Shown here: in pieces, positions 8,514-16,525 of the stretch | Position numbering within the stretch: the stretch's first letter is position 1 | Layout: each line of letters opens with the position of its first letter | NCBI GenBank assembly: GCA_045592125.1 | Contig: JAZNUE010000054.1 | Location: forward strand, 16,568-80,567 | Source of the DNA: HGM04593 sp045592125 | GTDB taxonomy: Bacteria > Bacteroidota > Bacteroidia > Bacteroidales > Bacteroidaceae | DNA length: 64,000 bases | Reading direction: 5' to 3' | Notes under the pieces: generated by a model | Databases searched by the model: none | What the model was told of the DNA's origin: nothing | The model's input: only the letters and a program-made list of their open reading frames with translations | Translations under genes and position numbers: made by a program

Positions 8514-9731
8514 ATGGATTTAGCGGATATTCAGGCGGTAAAGCAGCAGTTCGGGATAATAGGCAATGACCCTGAGCTGTTGAGGGCGATAGATACGGCC
8601 GTGCAGGTGGCCAAGACCGACCTCACCGTGCTCGTTACAGGCGAGAGCGGTGTGGGAAAGGAGTTCTTTCCAAAGATAATACATGCAAACAGCCTGCGCA
8701 AGCACGGGAAGTACATTGCCGTGAACTGCGGCGCGATACCCGAAGGTACCATTGACTCGGAACTTTTCGGGCACATAAAGGGCGCGTTCACTGGCGCTGT
8801 CAATGAGCGCAAGGGATACTTCAGCGAGGCTAATGGAGGCACGATATTCCTTGACGAGGTTGCCGAGCTGCCCATGCCGACACAGGCGCGCCTGTTGCGC
8901 GTGCTTGAGAACGGAGAGTTCCTGAGGGTGGGCTCCTCGGAGGTTGAGAAGACGAACGTGCGCATTGTGTGCGCAACGAACGTGAACCTTCAGGAGGCGA
9001 TATCCGAGGGGCGTTTCCGCGAGGACCTATACTACCGCCTGTGCACTGTGCCCATCTCTGTGCCTCCCTTGCGCAAGCGTGGCAGGGATGTGGTAATGCT
9101 ATTCAAGAAATTCTGCATGGATTTTGCCGCCAAATACAAAGTGCCTCGCCTTCAGCTTACGGCCGAGGCCGAGGCCGCGCTGGAAGGCTATTCATGGCCA
9201 GGCAACATCAGGCAGCTCAAGAATATTGCCGAGCAGGTATCTATCCTTGAACTGAACAGGGAACTTGGCGCTGAGGTACTCATGCAATATCTCCCGCAGG
9301 ATGTAAAGAGCAACCTGCCTATGCTCTCGGGGCATGGACAGGCAGGCGGCAAGAACTTTGAGAGCGAGAGGGAGATTCTCTACAGTGTGCTGTTCGATAT
9401 GCGCCGCGACATAACTGAGCTCAAGAGCCAGGTCGAGAGCCTGAGGGCAATGAACAAGGACGCCGTGGAGCATGTCCCCTATTACCAGGCGGTGCAGGAT
9501 GTGTCGCTGGTGCACCAGGCGCAGCAGTATCATATACCTTCGCAGCATATTGAACCGGCGGTCAGTGCCGAAGAGTATGTTGAGGAAGCGGTCTCGCTTG
9601 ACGATGTGGAGAAGAAGACCATAATAATGGCGCTTGAAAGAAACAAGGGCAAGCGCAGGAATGCTGCAAAGGAACTGAATATATCGGAACGTACGCTGTA
9701 CAGGAAAATAAAGGAATATGGTATTGAGTAG
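8514..9731 (+). CDS. Sigma-54-dependent (NtrC-type) AAA+ transcriptional activator, no receiver domain
   Basis: A 405-residue cytoplasmic enhancer-binding protein. The AAA+ domain starts almost at the N-terminus: Walker A GESGVGKE (43-50), the sigma-54 contact loop GAFTGA (90-95) and Walker B IFLDE (111-115). A sensor/arginine-finger stretch GRFREDLYYRL follows, then a Fis-type helix-turn-helix over the last ~40 residues (NAAKELNISERTLYRKI). No phospho-receiver, GAF or PAS domain precedes the ATPase, so control must come from a partner or from abundance. Bacterial relatives hydrolyse ATP to open sigma-54 promoters. The stop overlaps the lptE start by 14 bases. The order regulator-lptE-TPR-secG is familiar from Bacteroidales. 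Confidence 0.92.
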   Translation: MDLADIQAVKQQFGIIGNDPELLRAIDTAVQVAKTDLTVLVTGESGVGKEFFPKIIHANSLRKHGKYIAVNCGAIPEGTIDSELFGHIKGAFTGAVNERKGYFSEANGGTIFLDEVAELPMPTQARLLRVLENGEFLRVGSSEVEKTNVRIVCATNVNLQEAISEGRFREDLYYRLCTVPISVPPLRKRGRDVVMLFKKFCMDFAAKYKVPRLQLTAEAEAALEGYSWPGNIRQLKNIAEQVSILELNRELGAEVLMQYLPQDVKSNLPMLSGHGQAGGKNFESEREILYSVLFDMRRDITELKSQVESLRAMNKDAVEHVPYYQAVQDVSLVHQAQQYHIPSQHIEPAVSAEEYVEEAVSLDDVEKKTIIMALERNKGKRRNAAKELNISERTLYRKIKEYGIE

Positions 9732-10236
9732 GAGAATAAGCATGGCAGCCGTGCTGCTGCTTGCCGTGTTGGTGTCGGCATGTACTGTCAGCTACAAGTT
9801 CACTGGCGCGTCAATTGACTACACCAAGGTTAAGACCGTGTCTATTGCGCCGTTCCAGAACCGCGCCGCTTACCAGTGGGCGCCTATGGCCTCTATGCTG
9901 GACGAGGCGATGAGCGATGCTTTTGTGCAGCAGACCAAACTGCAGCAGGTAGCGCGTGGCGGCGACCTTACGCTTGAAGGCGAGATTACGTCATACGAGC
10001 AGGTCAACAAGTCTGTGTCGTCCGACGGGTATTCTTCTCTGGTGCAGCTGAAGATGACTGTTAATGTGCGCTTTGCGAACAACACGAACCATGAAGAGGA
10101 TTTTGAGCGCCCGTTCTCGGCGACCCGTGACTTTGACGCCACACAGTCGCTCGACTCGGTACAGGAAGAACTGGTGGCCCAGATGATTAAGGAGATTGTT
10201 GAATCGGTATTTAACGCGGCTGTAGCAAACTGGTAA
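9718..10236 (+). CDS. lptE: LptE-family LPS-assembly lipoprotein
   Basis: This 172-residue protein has a signal peptide ending in the lipobox LVSAC, so the mature form begins with a lipidated Cys at about residue 22. The body (VKTVSIAPFQNRA, DLTLEGEITSYEQ) follows the LptE pattern found in Bacteroidetes. LptE plugs the LptD barrel in the outer membrane and helps insert lipopolysaccharide; lptD is not in the window. The ATG lies inside the last codons of the upstream regulator gene, which suggests translational coupling. The assignment rests on fold pattern and gene order. Confidence 0.85.
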   Translation: MVLSRRISMAAVLLLAVLVSACTVSYKFTGASIDYTKVKTVSIAPFQNRAAYQWAPMASMLDEAMSDAFVQQTKLQQVARGGDLTLEGEITSYEQVNKSVSSDGYSSLVQLKMTVNVRFANNTNHEEDFERPFSATRDFDATQSLDSVQEELVAQMIKEIVESVFNAAVANW

Positions 10237-10239
10237 GGG

Positions 10240-10953
10240 ATGGAGAATCTGGCTGCATACATAACCCGCCCTGAACGGCTCAACAGGGAGACGCTCTACG
10301 AGCTGCGCCTCCTTGTGAGGAAATATCCCTATTTCGACGCGGCCCGTATCCTTATGCTCAAGAACCTTTACCTTCTGCATGATGTTGACTTCGGACGCGA
10401 GATGCGCAAGGCCGCGCTTTACCTCAAGTGCCGCTGGCCGCTGTTTGAACTGATGGCGGGCTACGGCGCCCCTGTTCCTGAAGAGGAGGCGCCTGCGGAT
10501 ATCCCGGTAGACAGGACAATGTCGCTCATTGACGCCTTCCTTGAGACCTTGCCGGCAGAGAATGTATCGCTTGAGGCCGAGGGCGCTGCTGCTGTGGACT
10601 ATGTCTCGGCATATCTTAAGGATGATACGGCGACGGCAGCAGATATCCCGGCATTGCGCGGGCAGGATCTTATTGACGAGTTCCTGGCAGGAGGGAATGA
10701 AAGAATCTCCTTTGATTTCAGGGGAGAGAGCGCCCAGCCTGCAGAACCGTTACAGCCCAGTGAGGATGAGGCGCCTGCAGAGTCGGCTTTCTTTACCGAG
10801 ACACTCGCGGGAATTTACATTAAACAGGGCAAATATGAAAAGGCCCTTGAAATTATTAAACGATTATGCTTGGAATATCCGAATAAAAATCGTTACTTTG
10901 CAGACCAAATAAGATTTCTTGAAAAAATAATAAAATATATAAAAAAAGAATAG
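10240..10953 (+). CDS. Conserved hypothetical protein with a C-terminal TPR-like repeat
   Basis: A 237-residue soluble protein starting 3 bases after lptE and ending 1 base before secG, so clearly part of the operon. The N-terminal ~85 residues are helical and basic (YELRLLVRKYPYFDAARILMLKNL). The middle is acidic, rich in Ala, Pro and Glu and probably disordered (85-180). The end carries one tetratricopeptide-like repeat (FTETLAGIYIKQGKYEKALEII). No signal peptide is visible. Its place between an LPS-assembly lipoprotein and a translocon subunit hints at an envelope-biogenesis role, but nothing in the sequence proves it. Confidence 0.8.
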   Translation: MENLAAYITRPERLNRETLYELRLLVRKYPYFDAARILMLKNLYLLHDVDFGREMRKAALYLKCRWPLFELMAGYGAPVPEEEAPADIPVDRTMSLIDAFLETLPAENVSLEAEGAAAVDYVSAYLKDDTATAADIPALRGQDLIDEFLAGGNERISFDFRGESAQPAEPLQPSEDEAPAESAFFTETLAGIYIKQGKYEKALEIIKRLCLEYPNKNRYFADQIRFLEKIIKYIKKE

Positions 10954-10954
10954 T

Positions 10955-11257
10955 ATGTATTTACTTTGTGTTATACTTATTGTGTTGGTTTCTGTGCTGA
11001 TGTGCGGAATAGTATTGATTCAGAACTCAAAGGGTGGCGGCCTGGCTGCCGGTTTCGCTTCATCGAACCAGATTATGGGCGTCAGGAAGACAACTGACTT
11101 CCTTGAGAAGGCTACATGGACACTTGCTGCGCTGATTGTTGTTATCAGCATTGCTGCAGCATACTCATTGCCACGCCATAATGAGAGCGAGATTGTTAAT
11201 CCAGCAGCTGTTGAGTCAACACTTCCTATCCCTTCGGCAGAGGCGCCTGCTCTCTAA
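10955..11257 (+). CDS. secG: Preprotein translocase subunit SecG
   Basis: A 100-residue inner-membrane protein with two transmembrane helices (about 2-21 and 52-70). Between them is the SecG signature QNSKGGGLAAGFASSNQIMGVRKTTDFLEKATW. The Ser/Pro/Ala-rich tail is typical of Bacteroidetes members. SecG assists SecYEG in SecA-driven protein export. It is the last gene of the operon and is followed by a strong palindromic terminator 25 bases after the stop. Confidence 0.95.
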   Translation: MYLLCVILIVLVSVLMCGIVLIQNSKGGGLAAGFASSNQIMGVRKTTDFLEKATWTLAALIVVISIAAAYSLPRHNESEIVNPAAVESTLPIPSAEAPAL

Positions 11258-11282
11258 TAAGTAAGTCATAAGAAGGTTAACG

Positions 11283-11317
11283 GACACATAAAGCGCATGC
11301 GCTTTATGTGTCTTTTT
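11283..11317 (+). terminator. Rho-independent terminator of the secG operon
   Basis: A 30-base perfect palindrome (11283-11312, arms GACACATAAAGCGCA / TGCGCTTTATGTGTC) is followed directly by TTTTT. The arms meet without a separate loop. Confidence 0.9.
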
Positions 11318-11377
11318 GCTTTTTGCTATTGAGGGTAAGGGCGAGAAGGGCAGAAAGGCTATAAGGGACCGAAAGGG

Positions 11378-11431
11378 CAGCACATCAAAGGAACTGTGTC
11401 AAAGTTTTGACACAGTTCCTTTGATGTGCTG
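11378..11431 (-). terminator. Long inverted repeat ending the DUF349 gene
   Basis: Two perfect 26-base arms are separated by only two bases. The stem starts 23 bases past the stop of the minus-strand DUF349 gene. The arm contains GGAACTGTGTCAA, which recurs in the hairpin at 14252-14293 behind the next minus-strand gene. The minus-strand T-run is weak. Confidence 0.7.
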
Positions 11432-11453
11432 TACGGGAGATTGGCCGCAGGGT

Positions 11454-13328
11454 TTACTTGTTCCCTTTCTCTATCTCGTCTTCTACAAGGCGTATCTTCT
11501 GAAGGATTACCTCGGCGTCCTTTTTCAGTTTCTCTACTTTCTGCAGCATGACGTCTACAAGGCTTGCGCCCTTCTTGTTTGAGACGCTGAGGAAACCTAT
11601 ATTGTTCTCGTATGTGGCAATCTCGCTCTTGAGCGCCTCATACTGGCGTATGAGATGGTCGCGCTCGCGCTGCAGGTTGCTTCCTCCCTTGCTCATATTG
11701 CTGCGGAAACTTGCAAGCTTGCGCTCGTTTGCACTGATGTGAAGCTTTTCGTAGAGCGCGTTGAGTACCTGCTTGTATTCCTTGTAAATCTTGTCTTTCT
11801 CTCTGAACGGAACAAAACCTATGCTGTTCCACTTTGCTGTGAGCTCAGAGATGAGCCTTGTCTGCTCGTCGGTCGGAAGGGTAGTGTCAATGGCCTTGAG
11901 CGCCTCAATGACTTCGCGTTTCTGTGCAAGGTTGTTCTGCTCTTCGGTGCGCTGCGACGATGTTGCTGCGTTGCGGCGCTCAAAGAATGTGTCGCATGCG
12001 GTTACAAAGCGTTTCCATAGCGCTTCGGAGTGCTTCTGTGGAACGGGGCCAATCTCTTTCCACTCCTTCTGCAGCCTGGCCAGCTTGTCGGCTGTTGCCT
12101 TCCAGTCCTCGCTCTCCTTGAGCGCCTCGGCCTGCTCGCAGAGCGCTTTCTTGCGCTCAAGGTTGCTGGCAAGCGCGCTCTTGGCCTCCTTGAAGAATTC
12201 GCTCTTGCGCCTGAAGAACTCGTCGCATGCTGCGCGGAAACGCTCGAAAATCTTCAGGTTCATCTTCTGCGGGGCGAATCCTATGGTCTTCCATTCTGCC
12301 TGAAGGTCAAGTACCTTCTGGGTGGCGCTGTTCCATGCAGGGTAGGTTGTGAGGGCGCTATAGTCAATGCCTTCAATCTGCTCGCATATTGCGGACTTCT
12401 TGTCAAGGTTCTCTTTCTCAACCTCTTTCTTTGCCTCGAAATGTTCCTGATGACGGCGGTTGATGACTGTTGACGCAGCCTTGAAGCGTGCCCACAGCTC
12501 CTCACGCAATTCTGGTGCCACAGGGCCTGTCTCGCGGAACTCGTTGTGAAGCTGCTGCAGCTGGCGGAATGCGCCTATCACGTCCTCCTCCTTCTCAAGT
12601 GCCTCTGCAGCCTCGCATATCCTGGTCTTTATCTCAAGGTTCTTCTTGAAGTCGTACTCGCGGAACTCATGGTTTATCTTGAGGACATCGTAGAACTGCT
12701 CAACAAGCAGCTGGTATTGCTTCCACAACGATGTAACATGCTCCTGCGGAATGTTCTTTATCTCTTTCCACTGTGCCTGCAGTGCCTTGAACTCGTTAAC
12801 TTCGGGTGTTCCCTGCGCAGCCTTCTCGACTAGTGCCTGCAACTGCTGCAGAAGGGACTCCTTCTTTGCGAGGTTGCTCTTCATCTCCTCCTCCTGGGCG
12901 GCAATCCAGGCATTACGCTTTGCCTTGATTGTGTTCATTGCCTCCTTAAACGGCGCTTCAAGCTCGTCTTCCTGCGGGATGAAGAGTGCTGGCTCACCGC
13001 CCTCCTCAACGAATGCCTTGTGAGCTGCCTCAATCTCGGCTGCACGCATGCGGTAGAAGAGCACCTTTAGGCCTTCAGTCTCGGCCTTGCAGCTGAGCAC
13101 GTCGTCGCTCTCGGCAATCTCCTTCAAGCGCTCAATTATCTCCTGGCGGCTGGCTGGCCTTGCGCCTGCATTCTCACTCTCCTCGCTCTGCTGAACGGGG
13201 ACTTCTTCTGTCTCGATGGCAGGCTGTTCATTGCTAAACTCAGTCGTAGCGGCATTGTCAGCCTGTTCAGGGGTGTTCACGATGTTCTGCTCATCCTGCA
13301 GGGCATCGGGTTTCAATGTTTCACTCAT
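11454..13328 (-). CDS. DUF349-repeat protein
   Basis: A 624-residue, highly charged, helical cytoplasmic protein. After an acidic, Gln/Glu-rich N-terminus (1-60) it carries about five repeats of the DUF349 type, marked by recurring blocks such as LQAQWKEIKNIPQE, LHNEFRETGPVAPE, LQAEWKTIGFAPQK, LQKEWKEIGPVPQK and LTAKWNSIGFVPFR, each followed by LWKRF- or IFERF-like helices. The C-terminal ~90 residues form a coiled coil. DUF349 proteins are common in Bacteroidetes and their biochemical role is not settled. A -7 box variant (TATATTCG, complement of 13379-13386) lies about 50 bases upstream. The gene is monocistronic. Confidence 0.92.
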   Translation of the reverse strand: MSETLKPDALQDEQNIVNTPEQADNAATTEFSNEQPAIETEEVPVQQSEESENAGARPASRQEIIERLKEIAESDDVLSCKAETEGLKVLFYRMRAAEIEAAHKAFVEEGGEPALFIPQEDELEAPFKEAMNTIKAKRNAWIAAQEEEMKSNLAKKESLLQQLQALVEKAAQGTPEVNEFKALQAQWKEIKNIPQEHVTSLWKQYQLLVEQFYDVLKINHEFREYDFKKNLEIKTRICEAAEALEKEEDVIGAFRQLQQLHNEFRETGPVAPELREELWARFKAASTVINRRHQEHFEAKKEVEKENLDKKSAICEQIEGIDYSALTTYPAWNSATQKVLDLQAEWKTIGFAPQKMNLKIFERFRAACDEFFRRKSEFFKEAKSALASNLERKKALCEQAEALKESEDWKATADKLARLQKEWKEIGPVPQKHSEALWKRFVTACDTFFERRNAATSSQRTEEQNNLAQKREVIEALKAIDTTLPTDEQTRLISELTAKWNSIGFVPFREKDKIYKEYKQVLNALYEKLHISANERKLASFRSNMSKGGSNLQRERDHLIRQYEALKSEIATYENNIGFLSVSNKKGASLVDVMLQKVEKLKKDAEVILQKIRLVEDEIEKGNK

Positions 13329-13378
13329 CTGCTTGTAATTTAAGAGTCCAATAGTTGTGCTTGTCGCACATTATTCTG

Positions 13379-13386
13379 CGAATATA
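13379..13386 (-). promoter_or_regulatory. Putative -7 box (TTCG variant) of the DUF349 gene
   Basis: The complement reads TATATTCG, one base from TAnnTTTG, in an otherwise A/T-rich stretch. The same TTCG variant precedes the PorQ and DUF4468 genes. Confidence 0.4.
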
Positions 13387-13517
13387 AAAATAAATTTCGG
13401 TAAAATGCTATTTTGCGCCAATCTTTTTTGCAAATGAGAAAGGGTGGTACGTCACAATCAGCAAGTTACCTGGTTGTTGTTGGTATCAGGGTCCAGTCCA
13501 GTACTGCTTGCGGGCTT

Positions 13518-13892
13518 TGGGATTCCTCGTCGCTACGCTCTGTCGGAATGACAAAACAACGTTTTGTTATCGGCAAGTTTTGCAGCCATTAGTCGCGTGA
13601 AGCATAGACGAAGTTTATGCCACGCGGGTGGCTAAAAGCAAAACGAGCCAATGACTTAGCAAATATAGAATGACAAGACAACGTTTTGTTATCGACAAGT
13701 TTTGCAGCAACAGGTCAAACGAAGCATAGCCGCAGGTTATGCCGTTTGGGTTGCTAAAAGCAAAACGAGTCAATGACCTTTTTTGTTATCGACAAGTTTT
13801 GCAGCAACAGGTCAAACGTAGCATAGCCGCAGGTTATGCCGTTTGGGTTGCGAAAAGCAAAACGAGTCAATGACAGTGCAAATATAGAATGA
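13518..13892 (+). repeat. Three tandem copies of the structured hairpin element
   Basis: A short lead-in (GATTCCTCGTCGCTACGCTC, from about 13520) is followed by three head-to-tail units at about 13549-13668, 13669-13778 and 13779-13892. Each has nested arms: GTTTTGC/GCAAAAC outside, a second stem, a third stem, then GCATA/TATGC around the loop. Units 2 and 3 carry CAAACG/CGTTTG in the third stem. Unit 1 carries CGCGTG/CACGCG at the same place, so both sides changed together. Unit 3 lacks the first ACAAAAC arm. The stretch lies inside a 988-base gene-free interval. Confidence 0.88.
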
Positions 13893-14251
13893 ACTGGACA
13901 CTATTAATATTGCAGTTCTTCCGTTCCGTCAGGATGAACAGTTCCGCGCTGCGTTCAGGCCATAAACAGCGCCTGTCATGTTGAGCGAAGCGAAACATCT
14001 CAGCCAACGCCTTTTGGCTTGAAGGTCTCCAGTCCTCACCTGTTTACAGAGAAGGTGTACAAAGGACAGAGGAACTGTTGCTCATGAAATCACTTTCCTC
14101 TTTGCAGGAGGAGAAATCTCATCCCATTGAATTCCTTGAGATTTCTCGCATGCGCTCGAATGACAAAGCAAGCAACAATTAGCCACTACGGTCCTTATTG
14201 GCTCTGTAGGTATCTCGGGCATGTCTTGTATCCTGTCAATTCATATTAAGC
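13893..14251. repeat. Gene-free stretch with degenerate repeat modules
   Basis: No credible coding frame is present. A module near 13977-14003 reads TGTTGAGCGAAGCGAAACAT, a type of short intergenic repeat common in Bacteroidetes. An 11-bp inverted repeat (GAGAAATCTCA at 14111-14121, TGAGATTTCTC at 14137-14147) leads into CGCATGCGCTCGAATGACAA, which resembles the lead-ins of the structured element at 13520 and 59215. It looks like decayed copies of the same repeat family. Confidence 0.6.
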
Positions 14252-14293
14252 AAAGGGAACTGTGTCAAAAGCAATGTTGACGCAGTTCCCTTT
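14252..14293 (-). terminator. Hairpin ending the secreted-protein gene
   Basis: 17-base arms (AAAGGGAACTGTGTCAA and its complement, with one G-T pair) enclose an 8-base loop, 23 bases past the stop at 14317. The arm shares GGAACTGTGTCAA with the hairpin at 11378-11431. Confidence 0.7.
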
Positions 14294-14316
14294 ATGGTCT
14301 TACAGGCTGCAATTCC

Positions 14317-16398
14317 TTATCTTATATAGGTCTTTTTGCCGCCGATGATGTAAATTCCTTTTGGAAGAGATTCTATGTTCTCATTGTCAAGGATTCTGGT
14401 TCCGTTTACTGTGAATATCTCAATCCTGCCACTCTCGCCTGCTGTGATATCCTCAACGCCTGCAATCTCTCCGCTGTCATTCTTTACTGTGTATTTGAGA
14501 GAGATGCCCTCTATGACCCTGCCGTTGGCGTCGGTAAAATAGCCTGTAGGTATCTCAAGGTAATACGTGCCGTTGCCCTTTAATGGCTCGGAGGTCTTGA
14601 GTGCTGCCTGCATCATTCCGATGTTTGAGCCGTCGCTGTTCACAATGGTCTTCTCAAGGGCATAGGTCCACTCTTTGCCTTCGGCATAAAGTCTTGGCTG
14701 CAGGCTCTCGTCGTCGCTTGCCCCTGCGTAGTAGCTGAAGGTGAAGACGAAGTGAGAGAGTTCCTCTACTGTTGAACCGTTGGCGGGTGAAACCTCTTCG
14801 ATTTTCGCTGCGGGGGCATTGCCTGTGAGCGCATACTTTGCAATTGTGCGCACGCCATACTTGGCAGGTACCGGAATTGGCATATTCATACCTGCAGGGT
14901 TGAGCATGATGTCGCCGGCAGTGATGTTGATGTTCAGCTCCATGTTATTGTATGTGGTAAGCGGCTCTGCTGCAGTGAATGTAAGGGTGTTGCTGTCGGT
15001 CTGCCTTACTGTGAATGCTGTCTTGATGCCTTCCGCCTCAATCTTGAGGTCATCTGTTGCTGCAATACCTTCCTCACAGGTAACTGTTATGCTCTCGAAT
15101 TTATCGAATGTGCTGTCTGGTGCAGGCGACACGGTGTATGTGGGATACTCGCGCTGCATGTAGAGCCTGGGAAGGAGATGCTCCTCTGTTATATCGCCGG
15201 CAGGGTAGCAGCCGTATGTATGGTACTTTGTAGAGTAGTATATGGTGTGGCCGTCGCATGCAATGGCCGCATTGCCGTCTGCGTCTATACTGACACTCCA
15301 TACAGCACCCGCTGCTGGTTTCTCAGAGGCATAGTTGAAGCTTTTGTATGTTCCTGTGTGGTATACATAGCGGCCCAGTTCATCCTGGATTGTATATCCG
15401 CCCTCTGCAGCTGTGAATGTGAAGCCTGCGCACTCAACTGTTTCGGTATATTTGCCGTTTACGTCTGTTGCTGTCTTTGTAGGCAGGTAACCGTATGCTT
15501 TATCCTCATAGTAGTATGTTGCAGCGCTGTCAGCCGCTACTATGGCGTACTTGCTGCCCGAAGCAATGCTGCTTGCCGGAACGTAAGGCATTGTGCGTGA
15601 TACAATGTATGTCTGCTCTGCTACTGCGCTCTTGAATACAGCGTCGCCGTCGGTCTTCACTGCTATTACCTTGATAGTAGTAGTATTGGTAAGGTCAAAG
15701 TACATTACCCAGTACTTGCTGCACTTTGTGCTGCCTGTGTCGTTAACATAGTCCTCGTAGCTGGGTTCTGTACCGTCAAGAGTGTAGTAGAGCACTGCGC
15801 TCTGGTCTGTTGTCTCTGCTGTTACCTTAACCTTGTCGGCATATACAGCAACAGGTGTCTTGAACTCTGGGGCTGGTACTGTCACTGTGCTTGCGTCAGG
15901 TGTGTACTCAATTGTGATTGACTTTACATAGTAGGCACGGTCTGTTGCAGTCCAGCTAATGCAGATGTCGCCTGTTGTGTCCTCGCAGTCAAATGTGTAC
16001 GCAGCATCCGATGTTGTCAGGGTGTATGCCTCCGATGTCTTGCTGCCCGCTGATATTTTCAGTTTTGCATCTCCGTTAGCTGCAATGCAGCTGTTAACCG
16101 TGATACTCCTGATGGTACAGCCTGTAAACGCAGAAGTGCTGAGCTGGTAAGTAGGATTCACTGTCTTCTTGCTGCCTAGCTGTATGCCTCTGCCATTGCT
16201 GCTGTCCCAGCCAATGTAGGTTGATGAAGAGGCTGTCCACTCGATGTCGCTTAGTATCACGGTGCCGCCTTCGGCTGTGAGTTCACCGTTCTTGAATGTG
16301 TGGGTGTAGGTCTCTGCACCCGCTGTTGCTGCCATCACTATGAGGCAGAAAAGTGAGAGTAAAAATTTCTTCATGCTTTGTGTCTTTTTATGTTTCAT
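14317..16398 (-). CDS. Secreted protein with chitobiase-type and C-terminal sorting-like domains
   Basis: 693 residues with a signal peptide (KKFLLSLFCLIVMAATAGA). ATG 16398 and ATG 16374 are both possible starts; the second gives a more typical signal peptide. Residues ~30-170 form a beta-rich module of the kind repeated in Prevotella secreted proteins. A chitobiase C-terminal-type module (about 178-265; YYTLDGTEPSYEDY) follows, then further beta domains. The end (IEIFTVNGTRILD...LPKGIYIIGGKKTYIR) resembles the C-terminal sorting or anchoring domain of Bacteroidetes secreted proteins. No catalytic motif is recognised. It has its own promoter and is probably surface or extracellular; substrate unknown. 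Confidence 0.82.
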   Translation of the reverse strand: MKHKKTQSMKKFLLSLFCLIVMAATAGAETYTHTFKNGELTAEGGTVILSDIEWTASSSTYIGWDSSNGRGIQLGSKKTVNPTYQLSTSAFTGCTIRSITVNSCIAANGDAKLKISAGSKTSEAYTLTTSDAAYTFDCEDTTGDICISWTATDRAYYVKSITIEYTPDASTVTVPAPEFKTPVAVYADKVKVTAETTDQSAVLYYTLDGTEPSYEDYVNDTGSTKCSKYWVMYFDLTNTTTIKVIAVKTDGDAVFKSAVAEQTYIVSRTMPYVPASSIASGSKYAIVAADSAATYYYEDKAYGYLPTKTATDVNGKYTETVECAGFTFTAAEGGYTIQDELGRYVYHTGTYKSFNYASEKPAAGAVWSVSIDADGNAAIACDGHTIYYSTKYHTYGCYPAGDITEEHLLPRLYMQREYPTYTVSPAPDSTFDKFESITVTCEEGIAATDDLKIEAEGIKTAFTVRQTDSNTLTFTAAEPLTTYNNMELNINITAGDIMLNPAGMNMPIPVPAKYGVRTIAKYALTGNAPAAKIEEVSPANGSTVEELSHFVFTFSYYAGASDDESLQPRLYAEGKEWTYALEKTIVNSDGSNIGMMQAALKTSEPLKGNGTYYLEIPTGYFTDANGRVIEGISLKYTVKNDSGEIAGVEDITAGESGRIEIFTVNGTRILDNENIESLPKGIYIIGGKKTYIR

Positions 16399-16421
16399 TC
16401 TTTTATACTATTCATTGGCTG

Positions 16422-16429
16422 CAAAGTTA
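16422..16429 (-). promoter_or_regulatory. -7 box of the secreted-protein gene
   Basis: The complement reads TAACTTTG, matching TAnnTTTG. The start site would lie near 16415, giving a leader of about 17 or 41 bases depending on the start codon. Confidence 0.6.
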
Positions 16430-16496
16430 GCCATTATGAATGTACTGGAAAAGTCCTTACAGATGATTAACATATGTTAGTCAGTGCGTTATAAGC

Positions 16497-16523
16497 ATAA
16501 TTGCGGGCAAGGCCCGCAATTAT
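16497..16523 (-). terminator. Terminator hairpin of the SusCD-TlpA operon
   Basis: A 12-bp perfect stem (ATAATTGCGGGC / GCCCGCAATTAT) with a 3-base loop begins 3 bases beyond the stop of the thioredoxin gene. There is no long T-run on the minus strand. Confidence 0.65.
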
Positions 16524-16525
16524 CC

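Noticed and set aside
13549..13892. CRISPR array
   Set aside because: The three units are near-identical end to end with no unique spacers, and no cas genes are present.
13893..14316. Insertion-sequence remnant
   Set aside because: Inverted repeats are present, but there is no transposase fragment or target duplication; it looks like decayed short repeats.
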